Assembly: GCA_902560015.1 (NCBI GenBank)
Contig: CACEKA010000003.1
Span: forward strand, 40,001 to 101,969
Length of the DNA: 61,969 bases
Direction: 5' to 3'
Source: an uncultured Pelagibacteraceae bacterium
GTDB taxonomy: Bacteria > Pseudomonadota > Alphaproteobacteria > Pelagibacterales > Pelagibacteraceae
The notes under the pieces are model-generated. The model ran no database searches. It had not been told where the DNA came from and was given only the letters and a program-made list of their open reading frames with translations. How positions within the stretch are numbered: position 1 is the first letter of the stretch; every line of letters starts with the position of its first letter. This document shows, piece after piece, positions 37,523-45,879 of this stretch. The translations under genes were made by a program, and so were the position numbers.

Positions 37523-38744
37523 AGAAATAGATCTAAGTTTAGATCGTATTCAAAATCTCTGTCAAAGATTAGGAAATCCCCAAGATAAACTCAAAGCAAT
37601 TTCAATTGTAGGAACCAATGGAAAGTATTCAACCATCCAGGCTATGTTTGCTATTCTAAAAGAGGCCAAAATTAAATGTAACATTTATACTAGCCCTCAT
37701 ATCAAGAATATCAATGAACGGTTTGTATTTAACAATAAAGAACTTAATGATGAAGAGTTAGCAAGTTTGTTTGAAGAAATTGAAAGTGCTAATAATAACG
37801 AACCTATTACTTTTTTTGAGATATTAACTGCAGCTTATTTTCTAAAAGCTTCTCAATATCCAGATAATATCAATCTAATAGAAACTGGCTTATTTCATAG
37901 GTTTGACGCAACAAATATCCTTAAAACTAATCTAGCTAGTATTGTAACTTCTATTGGCCTTGATCACTTAGATTGGCTACCTGAAAATGAACAAACTGTT
38001 GAAAAAATAATTTATGAGAAAACTTCAACTCTTTTAAATTCAAATATTATAGTTGCAAAACAAAGTTCTAAAGAAATTATTGATAGTATAAAAAAAACAA
38101 TATCAAATAATAATTCAAATAAGTTTTTTCATAATGAAAATTATAGTTTTACAATGAAAGGAAATGATTTCTTTTATTATGAAGATCAATTAGGTGGAAT
38201 TAAATTACCAATGCCAAATGTTAAAGGCCAATTTCAATTAGAAAATATCTCAACAGCTATTGCAACGTTAAGAACTATAAAAGATTTTGATATTAAAGAT
38301 GAACATATCCAGAAAGGTATTACAAAAATAAATAGTATTGCAAGATTACAAGAAATAAAGTCAGGTAAACTTAAAGAACTTACAAAAAATCATCAACTTT
38401 TTGTGGATGGCTCACATAATCCTTTAGGGGCAAAAGTATTAAATGATTATTTAGAAAGTTTAAATTGCAATAAGCACATCATCCTAGGAATGATGGCTAA
38501 TAAAGATCATAATGAATATATGAGTTACTTTAAGGATGTTAAAACCTTGATTACTATTGATATCCCTAATCAACCAAACTCGATTAAAGGAAAAGAGTTA
38601 AAAGATAAGCTAAATAGCTTCAAAAATATTAATTACAAAGAAAGTATAGAGGAGGCTATCAGGTCAATTCCAGTCAAAGAAAACGATATTATCTTAATAA
38701 CTGGATCTCTTTATCTTGCTGGGGAAGTGTTGAATTTAAATTAG
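37476..38744 (+). CDS. folC: Folylpolyglutamate / dihydrofolate synthase
   Basis: 422 residues. Adds glutamate to folates (and to dihydropteroate in the bifunctional form). The start ATG 37476 lies inside accD and matches the family N-terminus (LQELHPKEIDLSLDRI). The P-loop reads GTNGKYST, with Tyr51 where GTNGKGST is usual, and GLGGRLDATN reads GLFHRFDATN. YTSPHI, GLDHLDWL and DGSHNPLGA are kept. Overlaps the convergent trxA by 4 nt. Confidence 0.93.
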   Translation: MKLQKIVSRLQELHPKEIDLSLDRIQNLCQRLGNPQDKLKAISIVGTNGKYSTIQAMFAILKEAKIKCNIYTSPHIKNINERFVFNNKELNDEELASLFEEIESANNNEPITFFEILTAAYFLKASQYPDNINLIETGLFHRFDATNILKTNLASIVTSIGLDHLDWLPENEQTVEKIIYEKTSTLLNSNIIVAKQSSKEIIDSIKKTISNNNSNKFFHNENYSFTMKGNDFFYYEDQLGGIKLPMPNVKGQFQLENISTAIATLRTIKDFDIKDEHIQKGITKINSIARLQEIKSGKLKELTKNHQLFVDGSHNPLGAKVLNDYLESLNCNKHIILGMMANKDHNEYMSYFKDVKTLITIDIPNQPNSIKGKELKDKLNSFKNINYKESIEEAIRSIPVKENDIILITGSLYLAGEVLNLN

Positions 38745-39058
38745 ATATTTTTTTCTAGAAATTCCTTCATGTGACCCTCTGGAACTCCACCAACTTTTCT
38801 ATCTACTTCAACGCCTTTTTTGTAAATAATTACTGTCGGCACACCTCTAATTCCTGCGGCACTTCCAGTATTAATTCCACCATCTTCTATATCTGCATAA
38901 TAGAAACCAGCTTTTTCTTTATACTCATCAGCTAGTTTATCCATCACAGGTTTTAAGGCCTTACAAGGTCCGCACCAAGCAGCACTAAACTGGATTACTG
39001 AAACATCTTCGTTTTTTATTTTACTATCAAAATCTTCGTCTTTAAAATCTATAAGCAT
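38741..39058 (-). CDS. trxA: Thioredoxin
   Basis: 105 residues with the redox site WCGPCK (~28-33) and the cis-Pro loop RGVPTVIIY. General disulfide reductant of the cytoplasm. Usual alphaproteobacterial neighbour of folC, though here on the opposite strand. Confidence 0.95.
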   Translation of the reverse strand: MLIDFKDEDFDSKIKNEDVSVIQFSAAWCGPCKALKPVMDKLADEYKEKAGFYYADIEDGGINTGSAAGIRGVPTVIIYKKGVEVDRKVGGVPEGHMKEFLEKNI

Positions 39059-39124
39059 ACTACTGATATAATTGATTCAATTGATTATTCAATGGGCAAA
39101 AAATAAAATTTTTAGTTTATTCAA

Positions 39125-40570
39125 TCAAGCGTCTGAATACTTTTGCTCAAGATTCATCACGTATTCGTTAATTCCATCTAAGAATTTAAGCTTTTCATCT
39201 ACTGTTTTAAATGAAAACATCTTATCCTCATTCTCTCTAATCTCATCACATTCAGAATAAAAAGCAGAAACTGTCCACCATTTTTCCTTATTAGTACTCA
39301 ATATTCTTGAAGCTATTCGACGTTTGATTTTTTTGTGAACTTCTTTTGGTAAAATTTCAGGTGCCTCATTAAATATAAGGCCATGACCAAAAGTAACCAA
39401 TCTCTCATCTTCAAATTTATCTAATAGCGCAAACTTTTCTTTCCAATCCCCTGTATGAAATTTAGGAAATAAAGCCTGATCTTTAGCGGAGGTAAATCCT
39501 CCAGAATAAATAGACTCTTCTGGTTCAATATCTTCTTGAGAAGAAGTTTCCATCTTCTCTTCAGCAGCTTCTCTTAAAATATTGCAAATATCTTGTGAAA
39601 ACTTTTCATTAGTTTTTACTAATTCAGCTCTTTTTTTAATCAAGTTAGGATCAAGCTTACTATATGGTTCAACTTTCATTCCAAAACTTTGATCTAAAAT
39701 TATTGGTGCTTTATTCGATCTTATAGTTCTTAAAAACTTTGGAGACTTTTTCATCTCTTTTTTTAAATCTTCATAATTTAATTTCTGAATAGTCTCAATA
39801 TCAACTCTAAGATCTACTGCTTGACCCCATTTATAGACTGGATGCATACAAGCATTTGGATGAAGTGGAGAGCATAAGTATAATCGACTTGTTCCATAAA
39901 AATATTCATTAAGTGTAAATATCTTTTCTTGCTTAATCATGTTCTCTACAATTACTTTACTACTTGTTTTAAAATATTCTTGCCAAAGAGTTGGTTGTTT
40001 CTGTTTAATTAAATCTAAAACTTTAACAGTCAGTTCAGTATCAAATAATGCAGAGTGAGCACCAGCAGACTCAAAACCATTTAATCTTGCCAAAGACTCT
40101 AGTTTCATTGATTTATTTCCTTTAGCATTTAATTCTGTTTTTAAAACATCATCATCAATTGCAAATGCTGCTCTAACTATATTCAAAGCATCATGACGAA
40201 CATTTCCCTCTGTGTTTGTTAGATAAGGCTTTCTTAAAGATTTAAAAAATTCTTTTCTAATTACTTCATCATCAAAGTTAATGCTTGAATAACCTAAAAA
40301 AGTTGCAGGTGACCATTCTCTAAATTTTTGTTCAATCTGAGTTAACATCTCGTAGTGACTTAAATTACCTTTAGTTAATAAATCTACATTAGATTTATTG
40401 ATGCAGAGTGCTGTAGCGCTTGGAACTCTATCTTGAGGCAGCCTACACCTTGCTTGAAAACGCTCTTTTTCTTTAAAGTTTTCATCAAGTAAAATCCCAC
40501 CAATTTCAATAATAGTTGCCCAATCAGTTTGAGCGGAGTCGGTCTCAATATCCCATACTACGTAATTCAA
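39125..40570 (-). CDS. sbcB: Exonuclease I (single-strand 3'-5' DNase)
   Basis: 481 residues. A DEDD exonuclease domain starts YVVWDIETDSAQTDWATIIEIGG; motif II is SINFDDEVIRKEFF, and the Exo III-type motif is SAGAHSALFDTELT. The C-terminal half (AVDLRVDIETIQKLNY, PIILD) matches the ExoI C-terminal domain. Removes 3' single strands in repair and recombination. Its start overlaps the nuclease upstream by 4 nt, making a three-gene repair operon with rmuC. Confidence 0.9.
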   Translation of the reverse strand: MNYVVWDIETDSAQTDWATIIEIGGILLDENFKEKERFQARCRLPQDRVPSATALCINKSNVDLLTKGNLSHYEMLTQIEQKFREWSPATFLGYSSINFDDEVIRKEFFKSLRKPYLTNTEGNVRHDALNIVRAAFAIDDDVLKTELNAKGNKSMKLESLARLNGFESAGAHSALFDTELTVKVLDLIKQKQPTLWQEYFKTSSKVIVENMIKQEKIFTLNEYFYGTSRLYLCSPLHPNACMHPVYKWGQAVDLRVDIETIQKLNYEDLKKEMKKSPKFLRTIRSNKAPIILDQSFGMKVEPYSKLDPNLIKKRAELVKTNEKFSQDICNILREAAEEKMETSSQEDIEPEESIYSGGFTSAKDQALFPKFHTGDWKEKFALLDKFEDERLVTFGHGLIFNEAPEILPKEVHKKIKRRIASRILSTNKEKWWTVSAFYSECDEIRENEDKMFSFKTVDEKLKFLDGINEYVMNLEQKYSDA

Positions 40571-41253
40571 TTTGCTCTCCTTTGTACATAAAATTGTTCA
40601 ACTTTTTCTAAAAATTTATTTTGATAATCTTTTAATCTATCACCCTCGATTAAAAACCTTTGAAACATATTATCTTTTGTGCAAAGTAAAATAACTGCTT
40701 GAGCAATATTAGATCCGTAAACAGTATTATGCGCTAAAGCGTATGCTGCACATTGCAAATAGTAATCATCAATCCATTCATCTTTTTTAGGTTTATTACT
40801 TTGTTTGAAATCAATTATGGTCTCTTTATTCTCATAAACGCCAACACAGTCAGCAGCTCCAGCATATTTTCCAGGATAATATAATGTTGCTTCGCATCCC
40901 CAAATTTCTTCTAACTTATTTCTTAATCCATTTTCAATAATTTGATCCGCCATCATTCGCTCTCTAGTATTATCTCCTAGTAAATCTAAATTTAATTTAC
41001 CCAGTAAAAATTTTTCCAGGTATTCATGCATTGAACTACCCCTGCTACTTGCCTCACGAGTAATAATTTCAGCCTGCTTTTGGCCAACCCTTTGCTTCCA
41101 AGCTTGAAGAGATGCTTTTTTTTCTTCAGATTCTGTTGCTTTTAATATTGTTGTTACTGAGGGTAATCGCTCTTCATTCACAGAGTAATGTCTTGAACCA
41201 TCTACTATTGATCTAGTTGATGTCGGATAGCTATATTTATTATTCCACTGCAT
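40567..41253 (-). CDS. PD-(D/E)XK nuclease similar to mitochondrial MGME1
   Basis: 228 residues if it starts at ATG 41253; the frame stays open to 41322 but that extension overlaps rmuC and looks non-family. The RecB-type nuclease core shows CEATLYY (Glu), AGAADCVGVY (Asp), IIDFKQS (D-x-K) and YLQCAAYA (Gln), the full motif II, III and Q-Y set. N-terminal PSVTTILKAT, LQAWKQRV and SSMHEYLEKFL match the layout of human MGME1, an exonuclease that trims single-strand DNA ends in mitochondria. Sits between sbcB and rmuC. Role in DNA-end processing is inferred. Confidence 0.85.
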   Translation of the reverse strand: MQWNNKYSYPTSTRSIVDGSRHYSVNEERLPSVTTILKATESEEKKASLQAWKQRVGQKQAEIITREASSRGSSMHEYLEKFLLGKLNLDLLGDNTRERMMADQIIENGLRNKLEEIWGCEATLYYPGKYAGAADCVGVYENKETIIDFKQSNKPKKDEWIDDYYLQCAAYALAHNTVYGSNIAQAVILLCTKDNMFQRFLIEGDRLKDYQNKFLEKVEQFYVQRRAN

Positions 41254-41290
41254 GTGATTTCTTATATTCGTTATTAGAGAAAAATAGAAA

Positions 41291-42388
41291 TTAATTTTTG
41301 GCTTGTTTTGAATGATCAACAAATTTTTCTACATTTTCTGTTTGAACAGCTTTTTCAAGTTGTTCTGGGTCTTTAATGCTTTCAAGAGTTCTAGTAATTG
41401 ATCTAGCATCTGTTCCAAACTTATCCACAACAGACATGGCTTCTTCTAATTTTTTTCTAAGAGAAATTATATTATCAAAGTGTTTTCCAAATCTTGAACT
41501 TATTGTTTTTAAGTGATTATAAATTTCTGTTGCACCTTTTTGAACTTTTAGTGATTGAAAACCCATATGAAGAGATTGCAAGTAAGCGGATAAAGTATTT
41601 GGTCCACAGATTACAACTTTATGTTTTTTCATTAATTCTTGAGTTAATAACTCTTTAGTGCTTGGATCTTGGTATTCAGTTAATTCTTTGTATAAACTTT
41701 CTGTTGGAGCATAAACAATTGCAAAATCTGTAGTTTTTGGTGGTACAATATATTTTTCATTAACACTTTTAGCTTTTGCTTTAAAAGCAGTTGCTAATTT
41801 TGCTCTAGCATCTGCTACAGCTCTTTTATCTTGCGCGTCATGACCATCGGTAATTGCTTTAAATTTTTCTACTGGAAAATGGCTATCCACTGGAACTAAA
41901 ACATCCCCTTGAAGCTTGATTGCAAATTCAACATTCTCACTTGTGTTTTCCTTCATCTTGACGTTAGTCATAAATTGAGAAGCAGGCAACAAATCCTTGA
42001 TTAAAGCGTCTAAACTAAATTCAGCAAGGGTCCCATATTTTTTAACTCCTGCTAAAATTTTAGTAATTCCTTCTTGGCTTTGATTTAATAATTGAACCTG
42101 TTGGTTAAAATTTCCAACTTTTTCATCTACTTTAGTTAAAGCCTCTGTCATATCTTTAGTAACCCCTGTTGAAAGATTATTAAATGAAGTCGACATTGAA
42201 CCAAGTGATGTATTAATAGTATTGTTAAGAGTATCTTTTAAATTCTGTATTTCAGTCTTTAAGTTAGCTATCTCCTCAGCTTCTTTATTTTCATTATCTT
42301 CCTGGGGTTTAGATTTCAAATTTAAATAAAGAATTGATGAAGCAATCCCTATTAATAAAACTAATAAGACAATTAAGATTATATCCAT
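41291..42388 (-). CDS. rmuC: DNA recombination protein RmuC
   Basis: 365 residues. An N-terminal membrane anchor (~3-25), then a coiled-coil stretch (~35-100), then the RmuC domain with KMKENTSENVEFAIKLQGD, VPVDSHFPVEKF and FAIVYAPTESLY. Family members limit DNA rearrangements; a nuclease-like core is proposed. It starts the rmuC-nuclease-sbcB group leftward. Confidence 0.94.
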   Translation of the reverse strand: MDIILIVLLVLLIGIASSILYLNLKSKPQEDNENKEAEEIANLKTEIQNLKDTLNNTINTSLGSMSTSFNNLSTGVTKDMTEALTKVDEKVGNFNQQVQLLNQSQEGITKILAGVKKYGTLAEFSLDALIKDLLPASQFMTNVKMKENTSENVEFAIKLQGDVLVPVDSHFPVEKFKAITDGHDAQDKRAVADARAKLATAFKAKAKSVNEKYIVPPKTTDFAIVYAPTESLYKELTEYQDPSTKELLTQELMKKHKVVICGPNTLSAYLQSLHMGFQSLKVQKGATEIYNHLKTISSRFGKHFDNIISLRKKLEEAMSVVDKFGTDARSITRTLESIKDPEQLEKAVQTENVEKFVDHSKQAKN

Positions 42389-42453
42389 GATTCTAATAAT
42401 ATATTTTATAGTAAAAATATGATTAATATATTGAATTATTTAAAACTTATCTG

Positions 42454-42585
42454 ATGGAATTATTCTTAATACTAAAAATTATATTTATAATAGGGGTAAT
42501 AGTTGCGCTTTATGCAATTGCTAGAAACCTTGATATTATTAAGATTATTTTAATTTATTGGAAAGATTTAATTCTTAGAAAGTAG
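42454..42585 (+). CDS. Possible 43-residue single-membrane-span protein
   Basis: ATG 42454 to TAG 42583-42585. The product has a strongly hydrophobic N-terminal half (FLILKIIFIIGVIVALYAIA) followed by RNLDIIKIILIYWKDLILRK, a membrane segment with a positive end. It fills most of the 179-nt gap between rmuC and hisG and overlaps the convergent hisG stop by 18 nt. No family recognised and no clear ribosome site; it could be chance in AT-rich DNA. Confidence 0.4.
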   Translation: MELFLILKIIFIIGVIVALYAIARNLDIIKIILIYWKDLILRK

Positions 42586-43260
42586 CTTAACTAACTTCTT
42601 AACTTCTGGTTTTTTTACAGATGATTTTGATATCATCATGCACGCTTCAGATTTTAATATTTCTCCATCCTTTAAAATACGAAGATTGTTAGCTTTTAAG
42701 GTCTCACCAGTTGAGGTTATATCAGTGATAATTTCACTTGATCCAGTAAAAGGATAAGCTTCTGTTGCCCCTAAACTACCAACTAACTTAAATTGGGTAA
42801 CTCCTTTTGAAAATAAAAACTCTCTAGTTAGATTTGGATATTTAGTTGCAACTCTTAGTCTTTTTTTCTTTTTATCTTTAAATTCAAATGCAATTTCCTC
42901 TAAATCTGCAACGGTTTGAACATCAATCCATGGATCAGGAATTGCAACAACTAAAGTTGCTTTTCCAAAATCATATCTTTTAGATACACTGATTTTATTT
43001 TGAATATTTATTTCACTTTCTTTTAGTAAATCATATCCTGAAAAACCAAGATCTAACGAACCATCTCCAAACCTTTCAACTATCTCTCGTGCATGAAGAT
43101 ATAAAACTTTAACATTTTTTAATTGTTTTATGGATCCTAGCAAATCCCTTTCCCCTCTTTCAGAAATTAGATTTAATTTATTTTTTTTAAATATTTTTAA
43201 AATATCTTTTCGAAGTCTACCTTTGCTTGGAATACCAATATTAATTATATTTTTTGTCAT
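42568..43260 (-). CDS. hisG: ATP phosphoribosyltransferase, short form
   Basis: 230 residues, the short HisG that lacks the regulatory C-terminal domain and needs HisZ. First step of histidine synthesis. Motifs: GIPSKGRLRKDIL, FGDGSLDLGFSGYDLL, LVGSLGATEAYPFTGSSEIITDITSTG. The start overlaps the hisZ stop by 1 nt (TAATG), so the partners are coupled. Confidence 0.95.
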   Translation of the reverse strand: MTKNIINIGIPSKGRLRKDILKIFKKNKLNLISERGERDLLGSIKQLKNVKVLYLHAREIVERFGDGSLDLGFSGYDLLKESEINIQNKISVSKRYDFGKATLVVAIPDPWIDVQTVADLEEIAFEFKDKKKKRLRVATKYPNLTREFLFSKGVTQFKLVGSLGATEAYPFTGSSEIITDITSTGETLKANNLRILKDGEILKSEACMMISKSSVKKPEVKKLVKLLSKN

Positions 43261-44312
43261 TAGTAATTTAAATTTAAAGCAGCTCCTACTGCTGCTACTT
43301 GATTTTTTGAGCCAAGATCTGAAATTAATTTATCATATCTTCCGCCATTAATTATATTTCTGTTTTTTGATTTAGATTTGATATCAATTTTAAATACCAT
43401 GCCTGTGTAATATTCTAATTGTCTTCCAAATGAAGCAGAGAACACAACATTTAATTTTGAAATTTTATTATTAGAGAGGGGAAAATATTTTTGATCAACT
43501 ATTAAATTAATCTTATTCTTTTTAAAAAACTTATTTAATTCACTGGCTGCTTTATTAATTGGACATTTAATTTTAAGAAAATCTTTTATAATTTTAGATA
43601 CATTTTCACCTTTTTTTGTTCCTCTTGGATCCCTAATTTTGTTATCAAATCTTTTTAAAATTTCGTTAATTGACCTTCCTGCAATAACTTTAGATAAATC
43701 TTCTTTTAACATTCTAAAATATCGTTTCTTATCAATCTCAACAATGGTTGGATCTACATCTGAATTAGTTTCTAATCTTTTTAAAAGATCATTAAAATAT
43801 TTTTCTCTCCAAAAATGTCTTGATAATCTCAACTTCCAACGCTTTGGAATATCTAATTTTGAAATTAACAAATTAAAGATTTCAACATTGCCAATGGTTA
43901 GTGTTCCTGAAGTATACTTTATATTTTGAAGAGATTTTAAAGAGGTATTGATAATTTCTTTATCATCATTTTTTTCATCTTTAGATCCGATAATCTCAAA
44001 GCCAACTTGATCTCTAATTATAGAATCTTTTTTATTTTGTGACTTTCTATAAGCCTGACCACTATAAAAAATCTTCTCTTTTCCATTTAAATTGTTCTCT
44101 AAATATCTAAGGCATGATGCAATAGTTAAGTCAGGTCTAAGGCAAAGCTCACTTCCATTTTGATCAATAAATGAAAATATAAATTTTCTAAAGTTTTCAC
44201 CTGATCTTTGAACAATGTGATTAGCCTCAATTACTGAGGGTAAATCTATATACTTAAATCCTTTAGACTTTACCGATCTAAGGATATTTTCAGATAAGTT
44301 TTTTGATTTCAT
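43260..44312 (-). CDS. hisZ: ATP phosphoribosyltransferase regulatory subunit
   Basis: 350 residues, a HisRS paralogue without aminoacylation. Class II motifs are relaxed: FSFIDQNGSELCLRPDLTIASCLRYL, GQAYRKSQ, YYTGMVFKI. Pairs with short HisG. Overlaps hisS by 23 nt, so tRNA-His, its synthetase and the first biosynthetic enzyme lie in one operon. Confidence 0.92.
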   Translation of the reverse strand: MKSKNLSENILRSVKSKGFKYIDLPSVIEANHIVQRSGENFRKFIFSFIDQNGSELCLRPDLTIASCLRYLENNLNGKEKIFYSGQAYRKSQNKKDSIIRDQVGFEIIGSKDEKNDDKEIINTSLKSLQNIKYTSGTLTIGNVEIFNLLISKLDIPKRWKLRLSRHFWREKYFNDLLKRLETNSDVDPTIVEIDKKRYFRMLKEDLSKVIAGRSINEILKRFDNKIRDPRGTKKGENVSKIIKDFLKIKCPINKAASELNKFFKKNKINLIVDQKYFPLSNNKISKLNVVFSASFGRQLEYYTGMVFKIDIKSKSKNRNIINGGRYDKLISDLGSKNQVAAVGAALNLNY

Positions 44313-45684
44313 TAATTAAATCAGCTTTTGGAATTGTTTGGTTGTTTTCACCCTTAACGCCTTTAAGGTTTTTAATGGTGACTGTATTATCATTAAATTC
44401 ATTTTCACCACAAATAACAGCAACAGTTAATTGACGTTTATTTGCTAAATCAAGTTGTTTACCTAGGTTTTTTTTAGTGTTCAAAAAAACTTCAGCATTA
44501 ATATTATTGTCTCTTAATAGATCCACTAATTCATAATAATTTTTTAGATATTTTTGATCCATCACACATACTAAAACTGGTTTTTGATCTTCAACTTTAA
44601 TTTGATCTAATTGCATTAAAGCAAACAATAATCTATCTACACCAAAGCTTATTCCTGTTCCTGGAATATCTACGCCTCTAAATCTAGATATCAATTTTGC
44701 ATAAGCACCTCCTGAACATATGCTTCCAATATCTACTTCTTTTCCTTTATTGTTTGTCACCTTAAAGTTTAGATTAGTCTCGACAATAAAATCTGAGTAA
44801 TAAGCTAGCCCTCTTACAATAGTAAAATTCGTCTTAACTTGATCTAAGTTTGATCCATATCCAAGTACTTCAAATACATCTTCTAACTCTTTTATTCCTT
44901 CTTGAGAAAGTGGGTTTTTTAAAGTTTCTTTTAATTGTTTTAAATCTTTTATTTTTAAGAAATTTAAAATTTGTTGAGCTTGGTCATCTGATAGATCTGC
45001 CCCTTTAGTAATAGCACCACTTTGATCTTTTCTTTCTTTTTTAAGGAGATCTTCAACTCCTTTTAACCCAAATCCAGGCTTATCTAATTTATCAATTGCT
45101 CGAATAACTTTAATTTGTTTTTCTTCAGAAATTTTTAATTCATCGATTAGTCCTTGAACAATTTTTCTATTACTTACATTAATAGTAAATTGATCATTGT
45201 TTAATCCACAATCAGATAATGTACTTGAAATCAAATTACAAAGCTCTGCATTTGCTTGGGCTGGATTAACATTTCCAACTATGTCAAAGTCGGCTTGCAT
45301 AAATTCTCTGTAACGTCCATTTCCAGCTTTTTCGTTACGAAATACATTTTGGATTGCATATCTTTTAAATATTGAAGGTAACTCTTGATTATTTTGAGCA
45401 ACAAATCGTGCTAATGGACTGGATAAATCATATCGAAGGGTAATGCTTTTTTCACCATCTTGAAATGAGAATACATCAGACATAGGATTACTATCATCTT
45501 CTGCAAGAAAAGATCCTATATTTTCACTAATTTCAAACGAAGGGGTTTCAAGAGCTTCTGCTCCAAACTTAATAAAATTATTCTCAATTGCTTTTAATAG
45601 CTTTTTTTTGAGAAGAAGTTTTTTATCCCAACGATCTTCAAAACCTGATGGTAATCCAGGTACTAATTTATTTTCTTTATTCAT
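44290..45684 (-). CDS. hisS: Histidyl-tRNA synthetase, alphaproteobacterial type
   Basis: 464 residues from ATG 45684. Charges tRNA-His. N-terminus LPSGFEDRWDK and the motif SFQDGEKSITLRYDLSSPLARF resemble the distinctive HisRS group of alphaproteobacteria; motif 2 has VFRNEKAGNGRYREFMQAD and the His site GLAYYSD. The frame runs further upstream, but that part would overlap tRNA-His (45689-45763), so ATG 45684 is the start. It begins 4 nt after the tRNA CCA, with no room for a Shine-Dalgarno site outside the tRNA. Confidence 0.96.
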   Translation of the reverse strand: MNKENKLVPGLPSGFEDRWDKKLLLKKKLLKAIENNFIKFGAEALETPSFEISENIGSFLAEDDSNPMSDVFSFQDGEKSITLRYDLSSPLARFVAQNNQELPSIFKRYAIQNVFRNEKAGNGRYREFMQADFDIVGNVNPAQANAELCNLISSTLSDCGLNNDQFTINVSNRKIVQGLIDELKISEEKQIKVIRAIDKLDKPGFGLKGVEDLLKKERKDQSGAITKGADLSDDQAQQILNFLKIKDLKQLKETLKNPLSQEGIKELEDVFEVLGYGSNLDQVKTNFTIVRGLAYYSDFIVETNLNFKVTNNKGKEVDIGSICSGGAYAKLISRFRGVDIPGTGISFGVDRLLFALMQLDQIKVEDQKPVLVCVMDQKYLKNYYELVDLLRDNNINAEVFLNTKKNLGKQLDLANKRQLTVAVICGENEFNDNTVTIKNLKGVKGENNQTIPKADLINEIKKLI

Positions 45685-45688
45685 TTTT

Positions 45689-45763
45689 TGGTACCCGGGC
45701 TGAGAATCGAACTCAAACTTAAAGTTCCACAAACTTTCGTGCTAACCGTTACACCACCCAGGC
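45689..45763 (-). tRNA. tRNA-His (GTG), no G-1, A73
   Basis: 75 nt with encoded CCA. Acceptor GCCTGGG pairs with CCCGGGT, giving a G1:U72 wobble; the discriminator is A73, and the base before G1 is T, so no G-1 is encoded. Anticodon loop TTGTGGA gives GTG. T-arm TTGAG-TTCGATT-CTCAG. Most bacteria have G-1:C73; alphaproteobacteria are the known exception with A73. It directly precedes hisS. Confidence 0.95.
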
Positions 45764-45804
45764 ATTCCTTGTTTTTATATTATTTTTGTGTGGATTTAAA
45801 ATTA

Positions 45805-45873
45805 TATTATAAATAAATAGCCTTCAGGCTATGGAAACAAATTCTATGAGTACTTCTTGAAGTCTCTCTATAT
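45805..45873 (-). ncRNA. Candidate small RNA or his-operon leader
   Basis: Downstream of a good promoter (45880-45908), a ~65-70-nt transcript would hold hairpin 1 (45848-45866, GAG-ACTTC-AA-GAAGT-A-CTC) and hairpin 2 (45817-45832, ATAGCC-TGAA-GGCTAT) followed by TTTATTT. Hairpin 2 with the T-rich tail looks like an intrinsic terminator. It could be a free sRNA, or a leader that ends before tRNA-His unless read through. No known RNA family recognised. Confidence 0.4.
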
Positions 45874-45879
45874 GTAACA

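Noticed and set aside
39072-39260. 62-codon plus-strand frame after trxA
   Set aside because: Largely antisense to sbcB, with no family resemblance.
41254-41322. Longer N-terminus for the MGME1-like nuclease
   Set aside because: It overlaps rmuC and does not resemble the family; ATG 41253 gives a family-like start.
45685-45732. N-terminal extension of HisS by 16 residues
   Set aside because: The extension runs through the tRNA-His gene; the family N-terminus fits ATG 45684.
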